64,000 bases of DNA, taken from contig NZ_JNYQ01000001.1 in assembly GCF_000717245.1 (NCBI RefSeq), positions 1,188,300 to 1,252,299 of the forward strand, read 5' to 3'. The position numbers were made by a program, and so were the translations under genes. Shown here in pieces: positions 43,554-52,329 of this stretch (positions within the stretch are counted from its first letter, which is position 1; every line of letters begins with the position of its first letter). The notes beneath the pieces are model-generated. The model saw nothing but the letters and a program-made list of their open reading frames with translations, had not been told where the DNA came from and made no database searches. This stretch comes from Kitasatospora papulosa (GTDB taxonomy: Bacteria; Actinomycetota; Actinomycetes; Streptomycetales; Streptomycetaceae).

Positions 43554-45005
43554 TCACCCCTTCAGGGCCGCCTTCATCATCTTCTGCGCGATCGGCGCCG
43601 CGAGACCGTTCCCGCTGACCTCGGAGCGGGCCGCCCCCGAGTCCTCGACGACCACCGCGACCGCGACCTGCTTGCCGGTGGAGTCGTCCTTCGCGTACGA
43701 GGTGAACCAGGCGTAGGGGGTGTTGCTGTTGTCCACGCCGTTCTGCGCGGTCCCCGTCTTGCCGCCCACCTCGGCTCCGTCGATCTTCGCGTTGCTGCCG
43801 GTCCCCTCGTCCACGACGGTGACCATCGCGCTCCGCAGCTGCTTCGCCGTCGAGGCCTTCACGACCCGCTCGGTGTCGCCGTCCGGGAACTCCTGGAGGG
43901 TGGAACCGTCGGAGTCCGTCACCTTGGAGACCATGTGCGGTGAGGCCAGCTCACCGCCGTTGGCGAGGGCCGCCGACACCATGGCCATCTGCATCGGGGT
44001 GGCGGTCACCTCGAACTGCCCGATGCCGGTCAGCGCGGTCTGCGCCTTGTCCATCCCGGTCGGGTACACGCTCTGCGACGCCCGCACCGGCACGTCGAGC
44101 TCCTCCGTGTCGAAGCCGAAGGCGTCCGCCATCGCCTTCAGCTTGTCCTGGCCCAGATCGGCCGCGACCTTCGCGAAGACGTTGTTGCAGGAGTACTGGA
44201 GGGCGGTGCGCAGCGTGGCGTTCTCGCAGGGTGCCGACGGGTTCTCGTTCGACAGGACCGTGCTCGTGCCCGGCAGGGTGTACGGGTCGGGGCTGTCGGT
44301 GGGCTCGTCGACCGAGCCGTACAGGCCGTTCTCCAGCGCCGCCGAGGCCACCACCAGCTTGAACGTCGAACCGGGCGGCAGCGGCTGCCGCAGCGCCCGG
44401 TTGACCAGCGGTTTGCTCGTGTCGTCGAGGAGCTTCTGCCAGGCGTCGCCGTCCGTGGTCCCGCTGATGTCGGAGGGATCGTACGAGGGCGAGGAGACCA
44501 TCCCCAGGATCCGCCCTGACTCCGGGTCCATCGCGACCGCCGCTCCCCGGTCGTCGCCGAGCGCCTCGTAGGCCGCCTTCTGCACGTCCGGGTCGATGGT
44601 CGTCAGCACGTCGCCGGGGTCCGTCCGCTCGCCGGTGAGCATGTCGGCGGGGTTCTTCAGCCGGTCGTCCGTGCCGTCGAGGACATCGCTGTAGATGCCT
44701 TCGAGCTGGGTGGCTCCGTAGGCCTGCGAGCTGTAGCCGGTGACCGCCGCGTACAGATCGCCCTGGGTGTAGGTGCGTTTGTAGCGGAGGTCGTCGCCGT
44801 CCGTCTCCTTCGAACCGGTGACCGGTGAACCGGCCACGATGATGTCTCCGAGCGGCTGCGCGTACTGCGCGATCGTGTTCCGCCGGTTGTGTTCGTCGTC
44901 TGCGAGCGCCCGTGCCTCGTACGCCTGGACCCAGGTCGCCCGCACCAGCAGGGCGAGCACCATGAGCAGACAGAAGACCGAAGCGCGCCTGATCGTCTTG
45001 TTCAT
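43554..45005 (-). CDS. Class B penicillin-binding protein (PbpA/FtsI-like transpeptidase)
   Basis: 483 residues from ATG 45005 (MNKTIRRASVF, the usual PbpA N-terminus); a GTG at 45062 would add 19 residues. One N-terminal membrane anchor (FCLLMVLALLVRATWVQ), a dimerisation region, then the transpeptidase domain with the active serine in PPGSTFKLV, the SCN motif in QYSCNNVF, and KTGTAQ. It cross-links peptidoglycan, probably in septation or sporulation, and is one of several paralogues expected in a streptomycete. It follows the IclR gene on the same strand by 108 bases. Confidence 0.93.
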   Translation of the reverse strand: MNKTIRRASVFCLLMVLALLVRATWVQAYEARALADDEHNRRNTIAQYAQPLGDIIVAGSPVTGSKETDGDDLRYKRTYTQGDLYAAVTGYSSQAYGATQLEGIYSDVLDGTDDRLKNPADMLTGERTDPGDVLTTIDPDVQKAAYEALGDDRGAAVAMDPESGRILGMVSSPSYDPSDISGTTDGDAWQKLLDDTSKPLVNRALRQPLPPGSTFKLVVASAALENGLYGSVDEPTDSPDPYTLPGTSTVLSNENPSAPCENATLRTALQYSCNNVFAKVAADLGQDKLKAMADAFGFDTEELDVPVRASQSVYPTGMDKAQTALTGIGQFEVTATPMQMAMVSAALANGGELASPHMVSKVTDSDGSTLQEFPDGDTERVVKASTAKQLRSAMVTVVDEGTGSNAKIDGAEVGGKTGTAQNGVDNSNTPYAWFTSYAKDDSTGKQVAVAVVVEDSGAARSEVSGNGLAAPIAQKMMKAALKG

Positions 45006-45113
45006 CCCGCTGGAGGGACGAACGGGGACGCCGGGGACGTTCCCGTCCGTGTTCCTTCTCACCGGTTTCTCAGGTGCGCGGGTCCGCCCGTCCGGCAGCG
45101 GCCCGCCGGGCGC

Positions 45114-45884
45114 TCAGAGCCTGCGGGTGGCGAGCGTGAGCCGGTCGCGGGCGTCGAAGAGGGCGTCCTTGACCATCTGCTCGTGCGCCGGTGTGAGCCG
45201 GGCGACCGGCACCGAGCAGCTGATCGCGTCGCGCGAGGGGGTGCGGTACGGGATCGCGACGCCGAAGCAGCGCAGGCCGAGCGTGTTCTCCTCGCGGTCC
45301 ACCGCGTACCCCTGCTCGCGGATGACGTGCAGCTCCTCGATCAGCTTCTCGCGGTCGGTGAGGGTGTGCTCGGTCAGCGCCGGCAGCGTCTCGGGCAGCA
45401 TCGTGCGGACCTGCTCGTCGCTGTGGGTCGCCAGCAGCGCCTTGCCCAGCGAGGTGGAGTGCGCGGGCAGCCGGCGGCCGACGCGGGTGAAGGGGCGCAG
45501 GTAGTGCTGGGACTGCCGGGTGGCGAGGTACACCACGTTCGTCCCGTCCAGCCGGGCCAGGTGGATGGTCTCCGTGGTGTCGTCGGAGAGCCGGTCCAGC
45601 GTGGGGCGGGCGGCGGCGACGACCTCGTCACCGTCGATGTACGAGGTGCCGACGAGCAGGGCCCGTACGCCGATCCCGTAGCGCGTTCCCGTGGCGTCGG
45701 TCTCCACCCAGCCGAGCTCCACCAAGGTGCGCAGCAGCATGTAGAGGCTGGACTTGGGATAGCCGACGGCCTCCTGCACGGCGGCCAGCGAGTGCATGCC
45801 GGGTCGCCCCGCGAAGTATTCGAGGAGCTCCACCGTCCTCACAGCGGACTTGACCTGTGCCCCACCGGACTCGCCAACCGACAT
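45114..45884 (-). CDS. IclR-family regulator
   Basis: 256 residues. N-terminal winged helix (KSAVRTVELLEYFAGRPG, AVGYPKSSLYMLLRTLVELG) and the IclR effector domain with the sugar-acid regulator features LPAHSTSLGKALLA and YAVDREENTLGLRCFGVAI. It is transcribed divergently from the semialdehyde dehydrogenase gene, with a 16-bp palindrome between them that recurs upstream of the importer operon. It most likely controls pectin/uronate catabolism in response to a keto-deoxy acid, as related KdgR-type IclR proteins do. Confidence 0.93.
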   Translation of the reverse strand: MSVGESGGAQVKSAVRTVELLEYFAGRPGMHSLAAVQEAVGYPKSSLYMLLRTLVELGWVETDATGTRYGIGVRALLVGTSYIDGDEVVAAARPTLDRLSDDTTETIHLARLDGTNVVYLATRQSQHYLRPFTRVGRRLPAHSTSLGKALLATHSDEQVRTMLPETLPALTEHTLTDREKLIEELHVIREQGYAVDREENTLGLRCFGVAIPYRTPSRDAISCSVPVARLTPAHEQMVKDALFDARDRLTLATRRL

Positions 45885-45984
45885 CCCTGATGCCCCTTCC
45901 AGCCTTCTTGTCCGACCCTGTCACTTCTTGCCAACACTGAGCGCCCGGAAATAGAGTTCCCGTGTATTCACGTTCAGGAACGCT

Positions 45985-46000
45985 GTTCAGAATACCGAAC
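45985..46000. promoter_or_regulatory. Candidate IclR operator
   Basis: GTTCAGAATACCGAAC is a palindrome with six of eight matching pairs, 39 bases before the dehydrogenase start. A related copy stands at 27440-27455. The neighbouring stretch 45947-45984 holds further GGAA/GTTC half-sites (GGAAATAGAGTTCC, GTTCAGGAAC). Confidence 0.6.
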
Positions 46001-46038
46001 AACTTCTCCTGTGTGGCAGTGGACCGGAAGGAATCACG

Positions 46039-47559
46039 GTGGCAGCAGCACCAGTCTGGAGCGTCGACCCCCGGACGGGGAACCCGCGTGAGCAGGTTGC
46101 GGTGGAGGCTACAGCGGAGGAGGTCGACCGTGCGGTCCGGGCGGCGCATGCCGTCCGGGGGGCGCTGGCCGACCGCACCGTGCGCGCCGCGTTCCTGCGC
46201 ACCGCGGCCGACCTGCTCGCCGAGGCGCAGGAACACGTCATCGAGGCCGCCGACGCGGAGACCGCGCTCGGCCCCGCCCGGCTCACCGGCGAGCTCGCCC
46301 GCACGGCCGCGCAGCTGCGGGCCTTCGCGGAGGTCGTCGAGGAGGGTGCCTACCTCGACATCCACATCGACCACGAGGACGGCAGCCGGACCCCGCCCTG
46401 GCCGGACCTGCGCCGCTACAAGATCCCGCTCGGCGTCGTCGCCGTCTACGCCGCCAGCAACTTCCCCCTCGCGTTCTCCGTCCCCGGCGGCGACACCGCG
46501 AGCGCGCTGGCCGCGGGCTGCCCGGTCGTCGTCAAGGCGCACCCCGACCACCCCGCGACCTCCGAGCTCTGTGCCTCGCTCCTGCGCCGGGCCGCCGCCC
46601 GGCACGGGATCCCCGAGGACGTCCTGACCGTGGTCCACGGCTTCGAGGCGGGCGTCGAGCTGGTCAAGCACCCGCTCGTCTCCGCCGCCGGCTTCACCGG
46701 GTCGGTCCGCGGCGGCCGCGCCCTGTTCGACGCGGCGGCGGCCCGGCCCACGCCGATCCCCTTCCACGGCGAGCTCGGCTCCCTCAACCCCGTCGTCGTC
46801 ACCGAGGCGGCCGCCACCGAACGCGCCGAGCAGATCGGGGCCGGACTCGGCGGTTCCATGACCATGGGCGCGGGGCAGTTCTGCACCAAGCCCGGATTCG
46901 TGTTCGCTCCGTCCGGCGAGGCCGGCGACCAGCTGCTGAAGTCGCTGACCGAGACGGTGAGCGGGACGGGCGCCGGGGTCATGCTCGACCACCGGATGCG
47001 CGAGGCCTTCGTCCGGGGAGTGGCCGAACGGGCCGCGCTCCCCGACGTCGAGGCACCCGTCACCCCCGGCGCGGGCGGTGAGCACACGGTCTCCGCCGGC
47101 TTCCTCACCGTGCCGGCCCGGAGGCTTGCTGAGGAGGGACCCCACGACGCGCTCCTGGAGGAGTGCTTCGGCCCGGTCACCGTCGTGGCCCGCTACGACT
47201 CCGCGGACGAGGTCACCGCGGTGCTGTCCCGCCTGCCCGGGAACCTCACCGCCACCCTCCAGATCGCCACGGAGGAGGCCGACGGCAGCGCCGCCGGACT
47301 GCTGGCCGAGCTGACCCCGGTGGCGGGACGCGTCCTGGTCAACGGCTGGCCGACCGGCGTCGCCGTCGCTCCCGCCCAGCACCACGGCGGCCCGTACCCG
47401 GCCACCACCTCCACCTCCACCTCGGTCGGCGCCACCGCGATCGAGCGCTGGCTGCGCCCCGTCAGCTACCAGTCGACGCCCGAGGCGTTGCTGCCGGCGG
47501 AGCTCCGCGAGGACAACCCGCAGAACCTGCCCCGCCGGGTCGACGGGCGCCGGGCATGA
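46039..47559 (+). CDS. Alpha-ketoglutarate semialdehyde dehydrogenase
   Basis: 506 residues, GTG start. Aldehyde dehydrogenase fold with the aromatic/NADP pocket VYAASNFPLAFSVPGGDTAS, the general-base glutamate in HGELGSLNPV, and the catalytic cysteine in AGQFCTKPG. The N-terminal EQVAVEATAEEVDRAV and the C-terminal GRVLVNGWPTGVAV with HHGGPYPATTS are typical of the ketoglutarate-semialdehyde branch. It makes alpha-ketoglutarate from the product of the KdgD-type dehydratases at 21685 and 24711. Confidence 0.92.
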   Translation: MAAAPVWSVDPRTGNPREQVAVEATAEEVDRAVRAAHAVRGALADRTVRAAFLRTAADLLAEAQEHVIEAADAETALGPARLTGELARTAAQLRAFAEVVEEGAYLDIHIDHEDGSRTPPWPDLRRYKIPLGVVAVYAASNFPLAFSVPGGDTASALAAGCPVVVKAHPDHPATSELCASLLRRAAARHGIPEDVLTVVHGFEAGVELVKHPLVSAAGFTGSVRGGRALFDAAAARPTPIPFHGELGSLNPVVVTEAAATERAEQIGAGLGGSMTMGAGQFCTKPGFVFAPSGEAGDQLLKSLTETVSGTGAGVMLDHRMREAFVRGVAERAALPDVEAPVTPGAGGEHTVSAGFLTVPARRLAEEGPHDALLEECFGPVTVVARYDSADEVTAVLSRLPGNLTATLQIATEEADGSAAGLLAELTPVAGRVLVNGWPTGVAVAPAQHHGGPYPATTSTSTSVGATAIERWLRPVSYQSTPEALLPAELREDNPQNLPRRVDGRRA

Positions 47560-48170
47560 CGGCGCTGCGGATCGACGCGCTCCCCTTCCCGCTGGAGCGC
47601 TTCGGACCCGAGGGCGGGTGGACGTACGAGGACGGCGCGCTGACCGGCACGGCGGGCCCGAAGCAGGACCGTTTCGTCCCGCCGGGCGGCGACGCGCTGG
47701 AGCCCGCCTCCGACGCTCCGCGTCTGCTGGGCGCGGCACCCGAGGGCGACTTCCAGCTGATCGCCCGGGTGAAGGTCGGCTTCGACGCCGCCTTCGACGC
47801 GGGAGTGCTCTACCTCCACGTCGGCGAGCGGGAGTGGGCGAAACTCTGCCTGGAGCTCTCCCCGGAACGCCCGACCGTCTGCACCGTGGTCACCCGCGGG
47901 CAGTCCGACGACGTGAACTCGGCCGAGGTGGAGGGGGACAGCTGCTGGCTGCGGATCAGCCGCACCGGGGGTGCCTTCGCCTTCCACGCGTCGGCGGACG
48001 GCGAACGATGGACGTTCGTCCGCGTGTTCACGCTCGGCACGGAGGAGGAGCGGGCGGCCGCCCGTGTCGGCTTCCTCGTCCAGTCGCCGACCGGCGAGGG
48101 CTGCACGGCCTCGTTCGACCGGATCTCCTTCCGTCCCACCGCGCCCGGTGACCTGCGCGACGGCAGCTGA
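47556..48170 (+). CDS. DUF1349-family protein
   Basis: 204 residues, ATG overlapping the dehydrogenase stop. Concanavalin-like beta-sandwich: FQLIARVKVGFDAAFDAGVL, WAKLCLELSPERPTVCTVVT, and a C-terminal FLVQSPTGEGCTASFDRISF strand. No signal peptide. DUF1349 proteins are often carbohydrate-related; the coupling to the dehydrogenase suggests a place in the same catabolic unit. Role unknown. Confidence 0.85.
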   Translation: MTALRIDALPFPLERFGPEGGWTYEDGALTGTAGPKQDRFVPPGGDALEPASDAPRLLGAAPEGDFQLIARVKVGFDAAFDAGVLYLHVGEREWAKLCLELSPERPTVCTVVTRGQSDDVNSAEVEGDSCWLRISRTGGAFAFHASADGERWTFVRVFTLGTEEERAAARVGFLVQSPTGEGCTASFDRISFRPTAPGDLRDGS

Positions 48171-48185
48171 CGGAGCCGTCCACCC

Positions 48186-48221
48186 GCGGGGCCGCGGATC
48201 CTCCCGGATCCGCGGCCCCGC
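48186..48221 (+). terminator. Terminator after the DUF1349 gene
   Basis: Perfect 16-bp inverted repeat, arms 48186-48201 and 48206-48221, loop TCCC, 15 bases past the stop. Confidence 0.85.
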
Positions 48222-48387
48222 TCGGAGGTCATGAGCGAGCTGCACCCGCCTGTCCTCGGTGCGCCCGTGTACACGCCGTCGCGGGCCGGGTTCCGGCGGC
48301 GCGCACCACGTGGCGCGCGGCCGTCCCACGTGCTCCGGTCCGCCGGCGAGGACTCCGAGGAGTGCCTCGCTCCGGGCGTCCCTCGCG

Positions 48388-50019
48388 TCAGTGATTCGTT
48401 CCCGCGGCCCAGAGGACGACATCACCGTCGACGACGGTGATGTTCCCGTCGCTCTGGAGTTTCAGCACCGCGTTCTCGTGTCCGTCGGTCTGGCTCGCCC
48501 ACACGGCCTGGTCCTGCGCGTTGTAGAGGACGAAGTTTCCGTCGGGCTGGAAGTCGGCTCGCGTGCCGGGGCCGCCGGCCCAGGTGTCCCAGCGCGCCTG
48601 GTTCGCCTCGTCGTAGGCGACAAGTCCGCCGTCGCGCTGGAAGACCAGCCGGATCCTGGCCGCGGAGATCTCCTCACCGGGCTGCAGTCTCATCGGCGAG
48701 TCGATCACCCGTTCCTCGGGCAGTTCCTCTTCCTTCTCGTCCTCCGAAACGTTGTCGGCCGGCGCGTCCGCGTTGTCGCCAGGGGCGGCGACAGCCGTCT
48801 CCGACGGCGTGGCTCCCGCCTTCGCCCCGGACTTCGTCCCGTCGGCCCCCTCCGCGCCGTGCCAGGGCTGCAGAACCTGCAGGGTCACGCCGACCGCGCA
48901 CACGACCGCGACGGCGGCCACGGCCACGGCGATCCTGCGTCGTCGCCGACGGTTTCCGCCGGCCTCTCCGGGCGGCACGTCGGCGGGCGCCGTCCGGGGG
49001 GACGCCACCACGATGTCGGTCGGCTGTACTGCCGTCGGCTCCGGAGGAGGGGTAGGTGCCGAAAGAGCGGTGGCCGGGTGCGCCGGAGCCACCGCGAGTG
49101 TGACGCCCGGGGAATCCGAAGGGGAGTCCAGGACCGTGGGGGCAGGGGGGAGAACAGGCAGGGCGTCCGTCGGGTCGGCGGCGGCGATCCGCTGGTAGGC
49201 CGGATCATTCGCCAGGGAGGTGTGCGACTGGCACATCTCCACGATCTCCTCAGGCGCCGGCCTCCGGGCCGGGTCCCGCTGTGTGCAGGCCGTGATGATT
49301 TCGGCCAGTCCGGCGTCGACCCCGCCCAGGTCGATGCCGCCGTGCACGGTGCGGTAGGCGATGGCCGGGAAGGACCCCTCACCGTACGGAGGGCGGCCGG
49401 TGGCGGCGAAGGCCAGGGTGGCACCCAGCGCGAACACGTCGGCGGCGACACCGACGTCCTCTCCCTGCAGCGCCTCGGGGGAGGTGAACCCCGGACTCCC
49501 GGCAGTGTGGCCGACCTGGGTCAGAGCGGCCTGCCCGGTTTCCCGGGCGATGCCGAAATCGATGAGCTGCGGGCCGACCGGAGAGAGGATGATGTTTGGC
49601 GGCTTGACATCCCGGTGCAGGATTCCGTGGACGTGGATGTCCGACAGCCCCTCGGCCAGCGCGGCCATGAGACCGAGGCAGAGCTGGGCGGGCAGCGCGC
49701 CGGACGCACGCACGGCGGAGTGCAGGGTCCGGCCGGGCACGTACTCGGTGGCGAACCAGTACGGCGGGGCGTCCAGACCGGAGTCGATGAGCGAAGCGCT
49801 GTAGGCGCTGCGCATGGTGCGCAAGGTGCCCACCTCGCGGCGGAACCGCTCCAGCGCCTGTTCCTCGTACTGGAACTGGTCACCGATGACCTTGATGGCG
49901 ACCGGTCGGCCGCCGGGTGTGCTGCCGAGGTAGACGGAGCCCATACCTCCCGCCCCGAGGCGGCCGGCGAGACGGTAGCGACTGATCCGGGCCGGATCTG
50001 AGTCGGTGAGCGGTTGCAC
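48388..50019 (-). CDS. Ser/Thr protein kinase with extracellular bulb-type lectin domain
   Basis: 543 residues from GTG 50019, which has AGGAGG at good spacing; the longer frame to 50109 is not needed. Kinase domain ~residues 12-270: GAGGMGSVYLG, AIKVI, HRDVKPPNIIL, DFG and GSPGFTSPEAL, all catalytic residues present. A Pro/Thr-rich juxtamembrane linker, a single membrane span (RRRRRRIAVAVAAVAVVC), another linker, then a C-terminal ~105-residue B-lectin domain with FQPDGNFVLYNAQDQAVW and LKLQSDGNITVVDG repeats. The lectin half lies outside the cell and could sense mannose-like glycans. Confidence 0.93.
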   Translation of the reverse strand: MQPLTDSDPARISRYRLAGRLGAGGMGSVYLGSTPGGRPVAIKVIGDQFQYEEQALERFRREVGTLRTMRSAYSASLIDSGLDAPPYWFATEYVPGRTLHSAVRASGALPAQLCLGLMAALAEGLSDIHVHGILHRDVKPPNIILSPVGPQLIDFGIARETGQAALTQVGHTAGSPGFTSPEALQGEDVGVAADVFALGATLAFAATGRPPYGEGSFPAIAYRTVHGGIDLGGVDAGLAEIITACTQRDPARRPAPEEIVEMCQSHTSLANDPAYQRIAAADPTDALPVLPPAPTVLDSPSDSPGVTLAVAPAHPATALSAPTPPPEPTAVQPTDIVVASPRTAPADVPPGEAGGNRRRRRRIAVAVAAVAVVCAVGVTLQVLQPWHGAEGADGTKSGAKAGATPSETAVAAPGDNADAPADNVSEDEKEEELPEERVIDSPMRLQPGEEISAARIRLVFQRDGGLVAYDEANQARWDTWAGGPGTRADFQPDGNFVLYNAQDQAVWASQTDGHENAVLKLQSDGNITVVDGDVVLWAAGTNH

Positions 50020-50437
50020 TGAGCGGATTCCTCCTGGGTACCCTGCCGGAACGCACTGCCACCGCCCGGTTCTCGGACGGGCCGGGTGCCTTCGTGGGGA
50101 GCGGGCCACCCGCGCTGCAAGCTGCGTGGCTGTCAGGCCGCACCATCGCGGAGCGGCCGTTCAGCGGATCATATGACAGCGTTCGGTACCCGAACTCCCC
50201 GCTGCGCAGGGGGCGGTGGCGCGGGGCCCCGGGGCGGTGGCACCCGGCAGAGCCCGTGCCGGGCGCTGACAACTCCGCCCGTGCGCCGGCACTCGGCACG
50301 AGGCCTGCGCCGAGGCGCCGGTGACGTTTGTGCGGCTCCGCCCCGGCCTCGGGAATCCCGAACGGCAGCGGAAGGTTGAATGACGCACGGAGGGATCCTC
50401 CGTCCTGTGCGAATCCGAGTGGGAGAGTAGAAGAGTC
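50020..50437. other. Intergenic region between kinase and frnE-like genes
   Basis: 418 bases holding the two divergent 5' regions. The kinase ribosome site is at its left edge. A palindrome GTTCGGTACCCGAAC stands at 50181-50195. I see no gene; the frames through it are Arg/Pro-rich and lack ribosome sites. Confidence 0.5.
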
Positions 50438-51175
50438 ATGCGCGTCGAGATATGGAGCGACATCGCCTGCCCGTGGTGCTATGTCGGAAAGGCACGCTTC
50501 GAGAAGGCGCTGGCCGGGTTCGCGCACCGCGACGAGATCGAGGTCGTCCACCGGTCCTTCGAGCTCGACCCGGGCCGGGCCAAGGGCGACACCGAGCAGG
50601 TCGTCGACATGCTCGCGCAGAAGTACGGCCGCACCGTCGAGGAGGCCCGGGGGATGGAGGCCAACGTCGCGGCGAACGCGCAGGCCGAAGGGCTCGGCTA
50701 CCGCACCGAGGGGCGCGACCACGGCAACACCTTCGACATCCACCGGCTGCTCCACCTCGCCAAGGCCCGCGGGCTCCAGGAGGAGCTGCTGACCCTCGTC
50801 TACCGGGCCAACTTCGCCGAGGAGCGCTCCGTCTTCGACGACGCCGTGCTGGCCGAGCTGGCCGTCGAGGCTGGCCTCGACGCCGACGAGGCGCGTGCGC
50901 TGCTGGCCGACCCCGAGGCGTACGCCGCCGACGTACGGGCCGACGAGCGCGAGGCTGCCGAACTGGGGGCCAACGCCGTGCCGTTCTTCGTGCTCGACCG
51001 GCGCTACGGCATCTCCGGCGGCCAGCCCGCCGAGGTCTTCACCCAGGCCCTGGAGCAGGCGTGGAAGGACCGCGAGGTCCCCGGTCTGACGCAGGTCGGC
51101 GGCGACGCGGCGGCCTGCGACGCGGACGGGTCCTGTGAAGTGCCCGCAGCGAGCGCCTCCGAGCAGCGCGTATAA
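50438..51175 (+). CDS. FrnE-type DsbA-family oxidoreductase
   Basis: 245 residues, no signal peptide. Thioredoxin-like fold with the CPWC active site near the start (WSDIACPWCYVGK), the helical insert of the DsbA/FrnE group (GNTFDIHRLLHLAKARG), and the cis-proline region in GANAVPFFVLDRRYGISGGQ. FrnE-like proteins are cytoplasmic disulfide isomerases linked to oxidative stress or polyketide tailoring. A Cys-containing tail (CDADGSCEVP) may be redox-active or metal-binding. Confidence 0.92.
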   Translation: MRVEIWSDIACPWCYVGKARFEKALAGFAHRDEIEVVHRSFELDPGRAKGDTEQVVDMLAQKYGRTVEEARGMEANVAANAQAEGLGYRTEGRDHGNTFDIHRLLHLAKARGLQEELLTLVYRANFAEERSVFDDAVLAELAVEAGLDADEARALLADPEAYAADVRADEREAAELGANAVPFFVLDRRYGISGGQPAEVFTQALEQAWKDREVPGLTQVGGDAAACDADGSCEVPAASASEQRV

Positions 51176-51245
51176 GCATTTCTTGGGCGTGCCGCTCAAA
51201 CTTACGTGATTGACGTGAGGTTGAGCGGCCGTCAGGCTGTCCCGC

Positions 51246-52307
51246 ATGGAGACTTCTGCGATCGACCGGGTCAGGGCCAGCGAATTCGCATCCGAAACCA
51301 CGTACCTCAACACCTCGGCCTGTGGGCTGCTGCCCCGCAGCGCGGCCGACGCCGTCAAGGCGCTGGTCGAGGACAACGCGACCGGGCGCAGGCAGGGCGC
51401 CGGTGACCACGCGACCGTGGTGGCCGCGAGGGACGCGTTCGCCCGGCTCGTCGGCGTCGGACCCGGCCGGGTCGCCGTGGGCGGTTCCGTCGCCTCCCAT
51501 GTCGGGCTCGTGGCCGCCTCACTGCCGCCCGGCGCCGAAGTCCTGGCGCCGACCGGGGAGTTCAGCTCGGTCGTCAGCCCCTTCGCCGTCCGCGGCGACC
51601 TCAGGACGCGCTACGTCCCGCTGGACGGACTGGCCGACGCGGTCCGGCCGGGGACGGCGGTCGTCGCCTTCTCCGCCGTCCAGTCCTCCGACGGTCGCGT
51701 CGCCGCCCTGGACGCGATCCGTGCGGCCGCCGCCGCGCACGGCGCCCGTACGCTGCTCGACGCCAGCCAGTCCGCCGGCTGGCTGCCGCTGGACGCGGGC
51801 GCGTACGACTACACGGTCACCGGCGGCTTCAAGTTCCTGATGTGCCCCCGCGGCACGTCGTTCCTGACCGTGACCGAGGAGGCGCAGGAGACCCTGCCCG
51901 TCCTGTTCCCGGGGATGGCGGCGGCGGAGGACGCCTGGGGCAGCGTCTACGGTCCGGTCGAACGGCTCGCCGCCGAGGCCCGGCGCTTCGACGAGCCGGT
52001 CTCCTTCCTCTCCTACCACGGGGCCGAGCGGTCGCTGGAGCTGCTGGCGGAGGTCGGGGTCGACGCCGTGCAGGCGCACGCCACCGCACTCGCCGCACGC
52101 TTCCGTGCAGGGCTGGCGTCGATCGGGCACGAGGCGGTGCCCGGCGCCTCCGCGATCGTCGCCGTCCCCGGTCTGGGAGGCCGGGAACCCGACCTGGCGG
52201 CGGCCGGGGTGGTGGTGTCGGCCCGCGCGGGCAACCTGAGGGCGGCGTTCCACCTGTACAACACCGAGGCCGACGTCGACCGGGCTCTGGACGTGCTGGC
52301 GGGCTGA
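51246..52307 (+). CDS. PLP-dependent class V aminotransferase-fold protein
   Basis: 353 residues. NifS/class V fold with YLNTSACGLLP, DASQSAGWLPLD and the PLP lysine in VTGGFKFLMCPRG. It lacks the desulfurase cysteine loop, so it is probably not a cysteine desulfurase; kynureninase-like or isopenicillin-epimerase-like relatives are closer. It stands alone, downstream of the FrnE gene by 70 bases. Confidence 0.88.
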   Translation: METSAIDRVRASEFASETTYLNTSACGLLPRSAADAVKALVEDNATGRRQGAGDHATVVAARDAFARLVGVGPGRVAVGGSVASHVGLVAASLPPGAEVLAPTGEFSSVVSPFAVRGDLRTRYVPLDGLADAVRPGTAVVAFSAVQSSDGRVAALDAIRAAAAAHGARTLLDASQSAGWLPLDAGAYDYTVTGGFKFLMCPRGTSFLTVTEEAQETLPVLFPGMAAAEDAWGSVYGPVERLAAEARRFDEPVSFLSYHGAERSLELLAEVGVDAVQAHATALAARFRAGLASIGHEAVPGASAIVAVPGLGGREPDLAAAGVVVSARAGNLRAAFHLYNTEADVDRALDVLAG

Positions 52308-52329
52308 CCCGGCGGGGCTATCCGCCGGG

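Noticed and set aside
50181..50195. GTTCGGTACCCGAAC as another IclR operator.
   Set aside because: It is one base shorter in its centre than the two matching sites and lies in front of unrelated genes; short GC-rich palindromes like this arise by chance.
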